Below, one piece after another: positions 31,777 through 45,516 of a DNA stretch of 64,000 bases. The stretch comes from Streptomyces lienomycini. Lineage in GTDB: Bacteria > Actinomycetota > Actinomycetes > Streptomycetales > Streptomycetaceae. Below the pieces are notes generated by a model. The model was not told the origin of the DNA and ran no database searches. It saw only the letters and a program-made list of their open reading frames with translations. The stretch lies in contig NZ_CP116257.1 of NCBI RefSeq assembly GCF_027947595.1, positions 6,074,001 to 6,138,000 of the forward strand, written 5' to 3'. The position numbers and the translations under genes are program-made. Within the stretch, counting starts at the first letter, position 1. Each line of letters begins with the position of its first letter.

Positions 31777-33708
31777 GTGCAGCCACAGGATGTCGCCCCG
31801 CGCCCCGCACCGTCCTCCGCCTCCTCGTCCGACCCGGTCGTCGACGTCGAGCAGGCCGAGGCCGCGCTCGTCGAGCACTACCCGCGCCTGGCCCGGCTGG
31901 CCTATCTGGTGCTGCCGCCGGGGCTCGGCCGCAGCCGCCGCGTCCTGACCGCGCACGCCCTCACCCAGCGCGCCCTGCCCCGGAACCGGACGGCGACGCC
32001 CGTGATCCCGGCCCAGTCCACCGGCCGCGAGATCGACCCCGGGTACGCGCTGATCCGGCTCCGGGTGGTGCGTACGGCGCTGGAGGCGGGGCTGCCGCTG
32101 CGGCGGCGGGCGTGGCCCAGGCGGTCCCAGCTGCCGCCGCTGCTGCCCCACGTGCGGGGCCTCAAGCTCTTCCCGCGTTCCGGCGGTGCCGACGAACTCG
32201 CCCTGGACCAGCGGCTGTCCGCGCTCAGCGGGCCGGGCCGGGCGGCGTACGCGCTGCGCGGTCTGGAGAACCTCCCCGACGACGGCGTACGGCAGTTGCT
32301 CGGGGCCGCCGGGGTCGCCGACGCGGACGCCGCGCTGCGGGAGGCCGACGGGGTGCCGGGCCAGTACGGGCTGCTGGGCTCCCCGGAGTTCGACCCCTGC
32401 TCGCTGCAGGCCCGGCCGACCGATCTGCTGCGCCGGCGGCAGCACACGAGGGCCGCGCTGGTCGCCGGGGCGGCGCTGGTGGTGTGCGGGGCGCTCCTCG
32501 GGCTGCCCGGGGACGGCTGGGGCCCGGACGGCGCCGCCGCCCCGCCGTACGCCCGCAACCCGGCCGCCGAGGCCGCCCTCGACCCGGGCCGGCTGACGAA
32601 GGCCGCGCCGGCGGCGTGGGAGACGTCCGCCCGCACGGACTTCTCGGTGTGGCCGGCGCGCGGTGACCTCACCGGCGACGGGGAACTGCTGCGCCGCGCC
32701 CTGGCCGTCTGGGCCCGGCCCGGCGAGGGCGTGGGGGTGTCCGCGACGCCGGGGACCCAGACCGGCGGCCCGGCCGGTCCGCCGCAGCTGCTGTACGCCG
32801 GGGCCGTCGACAACGCCCGGGTGGTGATCCTGCACGACGGTCTCCGGCTGGTCCGGTACGCCGAGCCGAAGGACGGGACGGCCGGGGCCGCCCTGGACTT
32901 CGCGCGGACCGACGGGGCCGGCCGGGCCGCGGCGACCGCGGTGGTCCTCGGCCGGGCCGACGGGAACGTCCGCTATCTGACGGCCCCCTGGGTGACGAAG
33001 GCGGCCGGGCGCGATCTGGTCGAGCCGGACTCCGGTGCCAGGGAGCTGACGCTCACCGACGGCGTGACGTCCCCGCTGTCCAGCCCGGTGCAGCAGGAGT
33101 CCGGCGCGTGCACGTCGTGGAACGTGCTGGAGCTGACCGACGGCTCGGACACCCGGGTGGTCACCGACCTCGGTGAGCTGGTGCCCGCGCGTCTGACCAC
33201 CGGACGCCCCGGTGCGGCGAAGGACGCCTCGGGCGCGAAGGCGCTGGGCGCCTGGGCACCGTACGCCTGCTCACTGGGCGCGGTCCGCGGGCAGGGGGTG
33301 CGGTCGGTGAACGCCTGGGAGTTCGCGACGCAGCCGCTGCCCGACGCGACGGGGTCGGGGACGTGGGTGTGCACCCGGGCCGAGACCTGGCGGGGCGAAG
33401 GGGTCCGGGCGATGGCGCAGTTCCGGACGCCGGGCGGCGTGCAGGGCGCGGTGGCGGCCAAGGCCCAGGACGTGCCGGCCTGCGGCGAGCGCGACCCGCA
33501 CGTACTGGCCGGGGTGCTGTGGAAGTCGGAGGGCGGGCACTGGTACCTGCTCGCCGCGGGCAGCCGCGACACCGAGTCGATCGAGGCGACGGGCGGCATC
33601 AGCGGCGCGGCCGACGGGAACCTGCTGACGGCCAAGGCCGAGCAGGGCGCGCGGGCGGAGCTGAAGGGCACGCTGAAGAACGGGCGGACGATCGGCGGAC
33701 TGCGCTAG
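31777..33708 (+). CDS. Sigma-factor-like N-terminus fused to a membrane-anchored domain
   Basis: The 643-residue product reads in three parts. The N-terminus (about 20-200) resembles a degenerate ECF sigma factor: EHYPRLARLAYLVLPP like region 2, then LSALSGPGRAAYALRGLENL and VRQLLGAAGVADADAAL like region 4. One membrane helix (LVAGAALVVCGALLGLPG, about 225-245) follows. The C-terminal 390 residues would lie outside and include paired cysteines, APYACSLGAVRGQ and GTWVCTRAETWRGEG. I know no characterised homologue. GTG 31777 lacks a clear ribosome binding site. Confidence 0.7.
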   Translation: MQPQDVAPRPAPSSASSSDPVVDVEQAEAALVEHYPRLARLAYLVLPPGLGRSRRVLTAHALTQRALPRNRTATPVIPAQSTGREIDPGYALIRLRVVRTALEAGLPLRRRAWPRRSQLPPLLPHVRGLKLFPRSGGADELALDQRLSALSGPGRAAYALRGLENLPDDGVRQLLGAAGVADADAALREADGVPGQYGLLGSPEFDPCSLQARPTDLLRRRQHTRAALVAGAALVVCGALLGLPGDGWGPDGAAAPPYARNPAAEAALDPGRLTKAAPAAWETSARTDFSVWPARGDLTGDGELLRRALAVWARPGEGVGVSATPGTQTGGPAGPPQLLYAGAVDNARVVILHDGLRLVRYAEPKDGTAGAALDFARTDGAGRAAATAVVLGRADGNVRYLTAPWVTKAAGRDLVEPDSGARELTLTDGVTSPLSSPVQQESGACTSWNVLELTDGSDTRVVTDLGELVPARLTTGRPGAAKDASGAKALGAWAPYACSLGAVRGQGVRSVNAWEFATQPLPDATGSGTWVCTRAETWRGEGVRAMAQFRTPGGVQGAVAAKAQDVPACGERDPHVLAGVLWKSEGGHWYLLAAGSRDTESIEATGGISGAADGNLLTAKAEQGARAELKGTLKNGRTIGGLR

Positions 33709-33741
33709 CACCCGCTCGCCCCCTCGCTCGCTCACCCGCTC

Positions 33742-33759
33742 GTTGACGCTGGCGTCAAC
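33742..33759. promoter_or_regulatory. Perfect palindromic operator
   Basis: GTTGACGCTGGCGTCAAC is a perfect 8-bp inverted repeat around TG, about 50 bases upstream of the ATG at 33812. A further TTGACGC half-site lies at 33804-33810, touching that start. Such sites are typical for TetR-family repressors; a TetR gene lies at 34957. Confidence 0.65.
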
Positions 33760-33811
33760 AAGTACGCGCAAGAGGGTTCCGCGCCGAGCTACCCGTCAGT
33801 ACATTGACGCC

Positions 33812-34003
33812 ATGTCTCATAAGCATGTTCCGTTCGCGGCACGGCTGCCGAGGCCGACGGCCCTGCTCCTGGCGGCCGGTGCCGCCCTCGTCGTCGGCCG
33901 GGCGGTGCGGCGCCGGACGCAGGGTCGCCGCGGCGGCCGGGGTCCGCGCCGCGGCCGTCGGTCTCCGGGGCGTCCCGCTCCCGCCCGCCGACGCTGCTGG
34001 TGA
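33812..34003 (+). CDS. Short N-terminal membrane-anchor peptide, possibly frameshifted
   Basis: The 63-residue product starts MSHKHVPFAARLPRP, has one hydrophobic stretch (TALLLAAGAALVVGRAV) and then becomes extremely Arg/Gly-rich ([15 protein letters not shown]) before the stop. The start looks genuine, but the Arg-rich tail looks like out-of-frame reading of GC-rich DNA. Its TGA overlaps the GTG of the reductase at 34000 (GTGA). Either it is a coupled small membrane protein, or a frameshift has split the N-terminus from a longer reductase. I favour the frameshift reading slightly. Confidence 0.5.
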   Translation: MSHKHVPFAARLPRPTALLLAAGAALVVGRAVRRRTQGRRGGRGPRRGRRSPGRPAPARRRCW

Positions 34004-34899
34004 CCGCGCACGAGCGGGTGGCCGACGGGGTGGTGCGGATCCGCCTGGAGGGCGCCGACCTGCCGCGCTGGGAGCCGGGGGCCCATCTGGACCTGGTGCT
34101 GCCGTCGGGGCTCGTACGGCAGTACTCGCTGTGCGGCGATCCGGAGGACACCTCGTCGTACACCGTCGCCGCACGGCTGGTCGAGGACGGGCGGGGCGGC
34201 TCGCGCGAGGTGCACGAGCAGGTGCAGGAGGGGTCGGAGCTGGAGGTGCGCGGACCGCGCAACCGCTTCCCGCTGGTCGACGCGCCCGCCTACGCCTTCG
34301 TCGCCGGGGGTATCGGCATCACGCCCCTCCTGCCCATGCTGCGGTCGCTGCCGGAGGGCACCGAGTGGCGGCTGCTGTACGGCGGGCGGACGCGCGCGTC
34401 GATGCCGTTCCTGGAGGAGGTCGAGAAGCTCGACCCCGAGGGCGGCCGTGTCACCGTGGTCGCCGAGAACGAGGACGGGCGGCCCGACCTCGACACCTTC
34501 CTGACGGACCTCCCCGAGGGCGCGGCCGTGTACTGCTGTGGGCCCGAGGGCCTGATGGCGGCCGTCGGGGAGCGGCTGCCCGAGGGTGTCGCACCGCACC
34601 TGGAGCGGTTCGCGCCGCTCGCGACGGCCGACGGCGACGGGGAGTTCGAGGTCGAGCTGCACCGCAGCGGGCGCACGCTGACCGTGCCCGGCGACTCCTC
34701 GGTGCTGGCCGCCGTGCGCGCCGAGCTGCCGAACACCCCGTACTCCTGCGAGCAGGGCTGGTGCGGGACCTGCCAACAGAAGGTGCTGGAGGGCGAGATC
34801 GATCACCGGGACGAGCTGCTGACCGACTCCGAGCGGGGTGACTCGATGCTCATCTGCGTGTCCAGGTGCCGGGGGACACGGCTGGTGCTCGACATGTGA
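34000..34899 (+). CDS. Phthalate dioxygenase reductase-type oxidoreductase
   Basis: The 299-residue product has three domains in the class IA order. An FMN/FAD-binding barrel carries RQYSL (about 1-95). An NAD-binding domain with AGGIGITPLLPML and CCGPEGLM (about 100-205) follows. A C-terminal plant-type [2Fe-2S] ferredoxin has CEQGWCGTC and the fourth Cys in MLICVSR (about 215-299). Such proteins pass electrons from NADH to an oxygenase. No oxygenase gene is adjacent. An upstream in-frame stretch (PPTLLVTAHERVADG) suggests the true N-terminus may be longer. The TetR gene downstream is a likely regulator. Confidence 0.85.
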   Translation: MTAHERVADGVVRIRLEGADLPRWEPGAHLDLVLPSGLVRQYSLCGDPEDTSSYTVAARLVEDGRGGSREVHEQVQEGSELEVRGPRNRFPLVDAPAYAFVAGGIGITPLLPMLRSLPEGTEWRLLYGGRTRASMPFLEEVEKLDPEGGRVTVVAENEDGRPDLDTFLTDLPEGAAVYCCGPEGLMAAVGERLPEGVAPHLERFAPLATADGDGEFEVELHRSGRTLTVPGDSSVLAAVRAELPNTPYSCEQGWCGTCQQKVLEGEIDHRDELLTDSERGDSMLICVSRCRGTRLVLDM

Positions 34900-34956
34900 A
34901 CACCGATGCCCGGTCCGGCCCGTTCGGGGGCCGGATTCGATCGGTAAGGTGTTCGT

Positions 34957-35649
34957 ATGACTACCGGGGCACGCCGCAGAATGGGCGTCGAGGAGCGGCG
35001 GCAGCAGTTGATCGGCGTCGCGCTCGATCTGTTCAGCCGTCGCTCGCCCGACGAGGTGTCCATCGACGAGATAGCGTCGGCGGCGGGCATCTCGCGTCCG
35101 CTGGTCTATCACTACTTCCCCGGCAAACTCAGCCTGTACGAGGCCGCGTTGCAGCGCGCCTCGGACGATCTGGCGGCCCGGTTCGCGGAGCCGCGCGAGG
35201 GCCCGCTGGGGGCGCGGCTGCTGCGGGTCATGGTCCGCTACTTCGACTTCGTCGACGAGCACGGCCCGGGTTTCTCGGCCCTGATGCGCGGCGGGCCGGC
35301 CGTCGGCTCCTCCACGACCAACGCGCTGGTGGACTCCGTGCGGCAGGCCGCGTATGTCCAGATCCTTTCGCATCTGGACGTCACCGACGCGCCCGTCCGC
35401 CTGGAACTGGTCGTCCGCTCCTGGATCTCGCTCGCCGAGTCGACGGCGCTGATCTGGCTGGACGGGCGCCGCATCCCGCGCGCCGAACTGGCGGCGCAGC
35501 TCGTGCAGGACTTCGGCGCGCTGGTGGCGGTGAGCGCCGCCCACGACGAGGAGATGGGCGCCCTGATGCGCCGCGTCCTCGCGGACGAACCCGCCGACGG
35601 CCCCTTCGCGGACCTGGTGGACCGGCTGCTCACGCTGACGGCCCGGTGA
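34957..35649 (+). CDS. TetR-family transcriptional regulator
   Basis: The 230-residue product has the TetR helix-turn-helix (EERRQQLIGVALDLFSRR, IDEIASAAGISRPLVYHYFP) in residues about 10-55 and a helical ligand-binding domain (FDFVDEHGPGFSALMRGG onward). A TAAGGT hexamer lies seven bases before ATG 34957 and there is no ribosome binding site, so the message may be leaderless. The next gene overlaps its stop. Likely target: the reductase promoter with the palindrome at 33742, though this is inference. Confidence 0.88.
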   Translation: MTTGARRRMGVEERRQQLIGVALDLFSRRSPDEVSIDEIASAAGISRPLVYHYFPGKLSLYEAALQRASDDLAARFAEPREGPLGARLLRVMVRYFDFVDEHGPGFSALMRGGPAVGSSTTNALVDSVRQAAYVQILSHLDVTDAPVRLELVVRSWISLAESTALIWLDGRRIPRAELAAQLVQDFGALVAVSAAHDEEMGALMRRVLADEPADGPFADLVDRLLTLTAR

Positions 35650-36089
35650 GTGCCCTGCCGGAGTGGGGACTGGTCGTGGAGACGACCGTGGGCACCGGGG
35701 AGCGCAAGCACACGGAGGCCCAGGTGGTGGGGCACGTCTCCGGGTCCCTGGAAGAGGCGCTCGGGGAACTGGAACGGCGGGCGCGGAGTTACTCCCCCAC
35801 CCATCCCCTCAGCCCCCGGCGGCGTCGCCTGCTGCGGGTCGGCGACGGGTTCCTGCTCGTCGTGGACGGGGCCTGGCAGTCGTTCGTCACCCGGTTCACG
35901 GTGGCGGAACTGCTGGAGGACTCGGCGGCGCCGAAGGCCCCCGAGCCCGTGGTCGAGGCGCCCCCGGAGCCGGTCGCCGAGGCGGCCCCGCCCGCCCCCG
36001 CTCCCCCGCCGGTCGGGCCGGAGCCCGAGGTGGACGCGGACGGGGTGCCGGTGCGGCCGGCCTGGCTGGGCCGCCGCGACCTGCCGTGA
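35646..36089 (+). CDS. Protein of unknown function coupled to TetR
   Basis: The 147-residue product starts at GTG 35646, overlapping the TetR stop as GTGA. The first 95 residues look folded (ALPEWGLVVETTVGTGERK, GSLEEALGELERRARSY, LLRVGDGFLLVVDGAWQSF, VTRFTVAELLED). The rest is a Pro/Glu/Ala-rich linker (APKAPEPVVEAPPEPVAEAA) with a short end, PAWLGRRDLP. No family is recognised. Cotranslation with TetR is likely. Confidence 0.72.
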   Translation: MSALPEWGLVVETTVGTGERKHTEAQVVGHVSGSLEEALGELERRARSYSPTHPLSPRRRRLLRVGDGFLLVVDGAWQSFVTRFTVAELLEDSAAPKAPEPVVEAPPEPVAEAAPPAPAPPPVGPEPEVDADGVPVRPAWLGRRDLP

Positions 36090-36113
36090 GCCCCGCGACC
36101 CGCCCGGCGGGGC

Positions 36114-36470
36114 CTACTGGCTCTCGTACTTCCGGTACGACGGGTCCAGGTCGCGGACCTCGGCCGACAGGTGCAGCCGGAGGCCGTCCCTGGGGGGCAC
36201 GTGCTCGCGCAGGAGTTCCACCACGGCCTCGGTGAGCCGGGTCTTGGTCGCGTCGTCGCGTCCGGCGAGCAGGGCGATCGAGACGTTGACGATGGCGTGC
36301 CGCTCGAGTTCCGCGCCGACGACCTCGTCCTCGGTGCGCGTCACCCTGGTCTTGCACGCCTCCAGCCGTGCGGCGGCCGTCTCGACGACCACCGGGTGCA
36401 GGGCGAGCGCGAACTCCTCCCAGTCGACGTCGTCGAGATAGGGGGAACGCTCGACACTGATCTGCGGCAT
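36114..36470 (-). CDS. 5-carboxymethyl-2-hydroxymuconate isomerase-type tautomerase
   Basis: The 118-residue length and sequence fit the CHMI branch of the tautomerase superfamily: MPQISVERSPYL gives the catalytic N-terminal Pro after Met removal. This is followed by HAIVNVSIALLAGRDDATKTRL and LREHVPPRDGLRLHLSAEVRDLD. CHMI acts in homoprotocatechuate breakdown, but no other genes of that pathway are here, so the true substrate is unknown. It is convergent with the gene ending at 36089. The amylopullulanase gene lies downstream on the same strand. Confidence 0.8.
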   Translation of the reverse strand: MPQISVERSPYLDDVDWEEFALALHPVVVETAAARLEACKTRVTRTEDEVVGAELERHAIVNVSIALLAGRDDATKTRLTEAVVELLREHVPPRDGLRLHLSAEVRDLDPSYRKYESQ

Positions 36471-36517
36471 GGGTGCTCCTGTTCTGCGGCGGACAGGAGC
36501 ACCCTAACCGCGGGGCG

Positions 36518-41932
<5,415 letters not shown>

Positions 41933-41996
41933 AGGCGTGAGCTCCTTGCGAGTACGGCTCGTTCGGGTCCGACCCCGGCGAGACCGTAGCGCTGTC

Positions 41997-42034
41997 GCAA
42001 GAGTTGCGGCAAGAGCAGTGAAAGCAACGGCAAG
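41997..42034. promoter_or_regulatory. Cluster of MalR-like GCAAG half-sites
   Basis: GCAAG occurs at 41997-42001, 42009-42013 and 42030-42034, that is CTTGC on the amylopullulanase strand. The same half-site clusters in the malE-malR intergenic region. It lies 65-100 bases upstream of the amylopullulanase start. Confidence 0.55.
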
Positions 42035-42066
42035 AATTTTCACGATCTTGGGGCTGTCGGACGGTT

Positions 42067-42077
42067 TGGTCCGACCA
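42067..42077. promoter_or_regulatory. LldR operator 1 (own promoter)
   Basis: TGGTCCGACCA is a perfect palindrome with a single central base. It lies 60 bases upstream of the GntR-family gene; the core recurs at 44670 and 44714. Confidence 0.75.
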
Positions 42078-42136
42078 CATACGTTGTGTGACATAGTTGG
42101 GGCGGTAAACCGTCCGGCCGAGCGAGGGAGTGGCAG

Positions 42137-42856
42137 ATGTCCGTCGAGTGGCAGCCCGTGCGGCAGTCCCGCACGCACGAACTCGTGCTCCAGAGCATCG
42201 AGGAACGCGTGCTGGCCGGGGAGTTGAAGGCCGGGGACCGGCTGCCGCCGGAGCGCGAGCTGGCACCGGTCCTGGGTGTCAGCCGGTCCGCGCTGCGCGA
42301 GGCGCTGCGGGTGCTGGAGACCATCGGGGTGCTGGTCGCGCAGGCGGGCCGCGGACCGGACGCCGGTGCGCGGATCGTGCGCAACCCCGACGACGCGCTC
42401 GGCCGGCTGCTGCGCCTGCACTTCGCGCTGGGGAGCTACGGCCTGGAGGACGTGCTGGAGGCCCGCGTGGTGCTGGAGCGCTCGAGTTTCGAGGCCGCCG
42501 CGGAGCATGCCTCGGCGGAGGACCTCGACGAGGCGGCGGCACTCGTCGCGAGGATGGGTGAACCGGGCGTGGACGTGCCCGAGTTCAACGACCTCGACAC
42601 CCGCTTCCACGTGCAGATCGCCCGCGGCTCCGGCAACCAGCTCACCTCCACCCTCACCTCGGCCGTGCGCGAGTCGGTGCGCCCGCTGATCCTGCGGGCC
42701 CTGGAGGCCGCCGAGGACTGGCCGGCCACGGCTGCGGCGCTCAACGCCGAGCACGCCGAACTGCTGCGACTGGTGCGCGCGGGCGAGGGCGGGAAGGCCG
42801 CCGACCTGGCCGAGAAGCACATCCGCGGCTTCCACGGCACCCTGGTCAGCGGCTAG
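42137..42856 (+). CDS. lldR: FadR/LldR-type GntR regulator of lactate genes
   Basis: The 239-residue product has a GntR winged helix (about 10-75; LVLQSIEERVLAGELKAGDR, LPPERELAPVLGVSRSALRE). A FadR-type C-terminal domain (FCD, about 95-230) follows, with metal-binding Asp/His pattern FNDLDTRFHVQIARGSGN and a late AEKHIRGFHG. In this family LldR binds lactate and represses lactate genes. Its gene ends 13 bases from the convergent lactate permease and the same palindrome is found at its own promoter, the permease promoter and the lutA promoter. The symbol is by function and context, not proven. Confidence 0.82.
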   Translation: MSVEWQPVRQSRTHELVLQSIEERVLAGELKAGDRLPPERELAPVLGVSRSALREALRVLETIGVLVAQAGRGPDAGARIVRNPDDALGRLLRLHFALGSYGLEDVLEARVVLERSSFEAAAEHASAEDLDEAAALVARMGEPGVDVPEFNDLDTRFHVQIARGSGNQLTSTLTSAVRESVRPLILRALEAAEDWPATAAALNAEHAELLRLVRAGEGGKAADLAEKHIRGFHGTLVSG

Positions 42857-42868
42857 CGCCCCGTCCGG

Positions 42869-44542
42869 TTACGGCAGCATCCAGGACAGCACCGGCAGCG
42901 ACTGCAGGTACACCAGGACGCACAGCACCGCCAGCATCCCGACGCTGTATCCGGCGACCCTGCCCAGCAGGACGCGTTCGGAGCCGGGCTGTTCGACCGC
43001 GGTGGCGGCGATGGTCAGGTTCTGCGGGCTGACCATCTTGCCGACGACGCCACCGGAGGTGTTGGCGGCGACCAGCAGGGTCGGGTCGATGCCCGCGCCC
43101 TGGCCCGCGGTCTGCTGGAGGGTGGCGAACAGTGCGTTCGCGGAGGTGTCGGAGCCGGTGACGGCGGTGCCGAGCCAGCCGAGTATCGGGGAGAACAGGG
43201 CGAAGAGTCCGCCGACGGCGGCGAGCCAGGTGCCGATGGCGACCGTCTGGCCGGACTGGTTCATGACGTATCCGAGCGCCAGCACGGTGGCGACCGTGGC
43301 GATGGCGGTGCGCATGTTCTTCACGGTGCGTCCCGCGGCGGCCAGACCCGCGCGGGCGGTCATCGGATAGCGGTCGGTGTCGCCCGCCAGGCCGTACACG
43401 AGCATCACGAGGAGCCCGGAGATGATCAGCAGCGTGCCGGGGTTGCCCAGCACCTCCAGCTTGTAGACCGCGCTCCCGGAGGGGGAACCGTCCGCGGCGA
43501 GGAGGTTGCCGTACAGGCCCGGCCAGTCGAGCTCCAGGGTGAGCTTGCCGAGCAGCGTGGGCATGTCCAGCCCGCCGACGTTCAGCTTGGCGAGCCCGAA
43601 GATCGCGATGACCAGGACGTACGGCAGCACGGCCAACGTGACCCGGCGGGGGGTCAGCGGCTCCGGGTCGACCTGGGAGCGCTGGTCGTCGGGGGTCTTC
43701 GGCACCCAGAAGCGCAGCATCAGCACGGCGGCCGCGAAGCCGGCGAGTGAGGCGACGACGTCGGTGAGTTCGTACGCGAAGTGGGACGCGCACCAGAACT
43801 GGGCGAGCGCGAAGACGAATCCGGTGACCAGGGCGATGGGCCACAACTGCCGGACACCGCGCCGTCCGTCGACGACGAAGAGCAGCAGCAGCGGCACGAA
43901 GAGCGCCAGCAGCGGGCTCTGCCTGCCGATCACCGCGGCGACGTCCTCGGCCGGGATGCCGGTGAGGTTCCCGGCGGTGGTGATGGGGATGGCCATGGCG
44001 CCGAAGGCGACCGGTGCGGTGTTGGCGAGCAGGACGGTCACGGCCGACTTGAGCTTCGGCAGTCCGAGGGCCATCAGCATCGCGGCGGTGATCGCGACCG
44101 GGGCGCCGAAGCCGGCGAGGGCCTCCAGGAGGCCGCCGAAACAGAACGCGATGAGCATGGCCTGAATCCGCAGATCGCCCCGGCCGACGGCGCTGAAGGA
44201 GCGGCGCAGGTCCTCGAAGCGCTTGCTGATCACGGTGAGTTCGTAGAACCAGATCGCGGCGACGACGATCAGCATCACCGGGAAGAGGCCGAACACCGCG
44301 CCCTGGGTGGCGGAGAGCACGCCCAGCCGAACCGGCATCCCGTAGCCGAACACCGCCACCAGCAGGGCGACCAGCAGGGCACCGAGCGCGGACTGCAGGG
44401 CCGAGCGCTTGGCCGCCATCAGCAGCAGGAAGAAGGCCGCGAGGGGGACCACGCCCAGGAGGGCGGTGGCGGCGAGGCTGTCCCCGACGGCGGCCACGTC
44501 GGGGGTGAAGGCCGCTAGGACGGCCGGTGGCGCGGTGGTCAC
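42869..44542 (-). CDS. lldP: L-lactate permease (LctP family)
   Basis: The 557-residue membrane protein has about twelve or more hydrophobic helices and LctP family blocks. They include FCFGGLLEALAGFGAPVAIT with the GFGAP motif, ALLANTAPVAFGA-type sequence near LLANTAPVAFGAMAIP, and the C-terminal LLVAANTSGGVVGKMVSPQ. It should import lactate with protons. GTG 44542 is chosen for AGGAGGAG ten bases upstream; a longer frame has no support. It is divergent from lutABC across a region with two LldR-type palindromes. Confidence 0.93.
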   Translation of the reverse strand: MTTAPPAVLAAFTPDVAAVGDSLAATALLGVVPLAAFFLLLMAAKRSALQSALGALLVALLVAVFGYGMPVRLGVLSATQGAVFGLFPVMLIVVAAIWFYELTVISKRFEDLRRSFSAVGRGDLRIQAMLIAFCFGGLLEALAGFGAPVAITAAMLMALGLPKLKSAVTVLLANTAPVAFGAMAIPITTAGNLTGIPAEDVAAVIGRQSPLLALFVPLLLLFVVDGRRGVRQLWPIALVTGFVFALAQFWCASHFAYELTDVVASLAGFAAAVLMLRFWVPKTPDDQRSQVDPEPLTPRRVTLAVLPYVLVIAIFGLAKLNVGGLDMPTLLGKLTLELDWPGLYGNLLAADGSPSGSAVYKLEVLGNPGTLLIISGLLVMLVYGLAGDTDRYPMTARAGLAAAGRTVKNMRTAIATVATVLALGYVMNQSGQTVAIGTWLAAVGGLFALFSPILGWLGTAVTGSDTSANALFATLQQTAGQGAGIDPTLLVAANTSGGVVGKMVSPQNLTIAATAVEQPGSERVLLGRVAGYSVGMLAVLCVLVYLQSLPVLSWMLP

Positions 44543-44669
44543 GGAAGTGCTCCTCCTGAGTTTTGCGCGCCGTGCCGGCACCGGGTGCCCCGAGCCCCGA
44601 GCGGCCTGGGCGCCCTGTCACTGTCGAACGGTTTCTCAGTAGGTCACTGAAGATGTCGCATGTCAATAA

Positions 44670-44678
44670 GGTCCGACC
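44670..44678. promoter_or_regulatory. LldR operator 2 (permease side)
   Basis: GGTCCGACC, preceded by TTT on the permease strand as at 42065, lies about 130 bases upstream of the permease start. It shares its core with the copies at 42067 and 44714. Confidence 0.7.
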
Positions 44679-44713
44679 AAACTATTTCTCTTCCCCTTAC
44701 GGACCGAGGCTAG

Positions 44714-44728
44714 TATGGTCCGACCATA
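44714..44728. promoter_or_regulatory. LldR operator 3 (lutA side)
   Basis: TATGGTCCGACCATA is a 15-bp perfect palindrome with one central base, 20 bases upstream of the lutA start. It is the most extended of the three copies. Confidence 0.78.
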
Positions 44729-44748
44729 CGAACGATCGAGGAGATCCC

Positions 44749-45516
44749 ATGCGCATCGGACTCTTCGCCACCTGTCTGGGAGACACACTCTTCCCCGAGG
44801 CGGTGAAATCCACCGCGGTACTGCTGGCCCGTCTGGGGCACGACGTGGTGTTTCCGCCGGAGCAGACCTGCTGCGGCCAGATGCACGTCAACACCGGCTA
44901 CCAGCGCGAGCCGGTCCCCCTGGTGCGGGGCTTCGCCGAGCAGTTCGGCGACCCGTCGATCGAGGCGGTGGTGATGCCGTCCGGTTCGTGCGCGGGCTCG
45001 GTCCGCCACCAGCACGAGATCGTCGCCGAGCGGTACGGGGACGCGGCACTGCGTGCCGGGGTCGCCACCGTGAAGGCCAAGACGTACGAGCTGTCGGAGT
45101 TCCTCGTCGACGTCCTGGACGTGACGCGGGTCGGCGCGTACTTCCCGCACCGGGTGACGTACCACCCGACCTGCCACTCGCTGCGGATGCTGCGGGTGGG
45201 CGACAAGCCGCTGCGGCTGCTGCGCGCGGTCGACGGCATCGACCTGGTGGAGCTGCCCGAGGCGGATGCCTGCTGCGGGTTCGGCGGCACCTTCGCGGTC
45301 AAGAACGGCGAGACCTCCTCCGCCATGCTCCAGGACAAGATGCGCCACGTCACCGGCACCGGCGCCGACGTGTGCACGGCCGGCGACGCGTCCTGCCTGA
45401 TGCACATCGGCGGCGGCCTGTCCCGCATCAAGGCCGGTACGCGCACCCTGCACCTGGCGCAGATCCTCGCCGCGACCCGCACCTCGCCGTACGCCCTGAC
45501 GGAGGCCGCCCGATGA
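44749..45516 (+). CDS. lutA: Lactate utilisation protein A
   Basis: The 255-residue product has two CCG domains: EQTCCGQMHVNTGY near residue 42 and ADACCGFGGTFAVKNG near 170, with cysteines for an iron-sulfur cluster as in heterodisulfide-reductase-type subunits. LutA, LutB and LutC together oxidise L-lactate to pyruvate in bacteria such as Bacillus. GAGGAGA precedes ATG 44749. The lutB start overlaps its stop (ATGA), so the three genes form one coupled operon under the palindrome at 44714. Confidence 0.92.
   Translation: MRIGLFATCLGDTLFPEAVKSTAVLLARLGHDVVFPPEQTCCGQMHVNTGYQREPVPLVRGFAEQFGDPSIEAVVMPSGSCAGSVRHQHEIVAERYGDAALRAGVATVKAKTYELSEFLVDVLDVTRVGAYFPHRVTYHPTCHSLRMLRVGDKPLRLLRAVDGIDLVELPEADACCGFGGTFAVKNGETSSAMLQDKMRHVTGTGADVCTAGDASCLMHIGGGLSRIKAGTRTLHLAQILAATRTSPYALTEAAR

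Noticed and set aside
41933..42835. N-terminal extension of the amylopullulanase frame to 42835
   Set aside because: It runs antisense through the GntR gene and upstream of a good ribosome binding site and signal peptide at GTG 41932.
44715..45512. Open frame fused in front of lutB
   Set aside because: It overlaps lutA in another frame; lutB has its own ATG with GGAGG at 45513.
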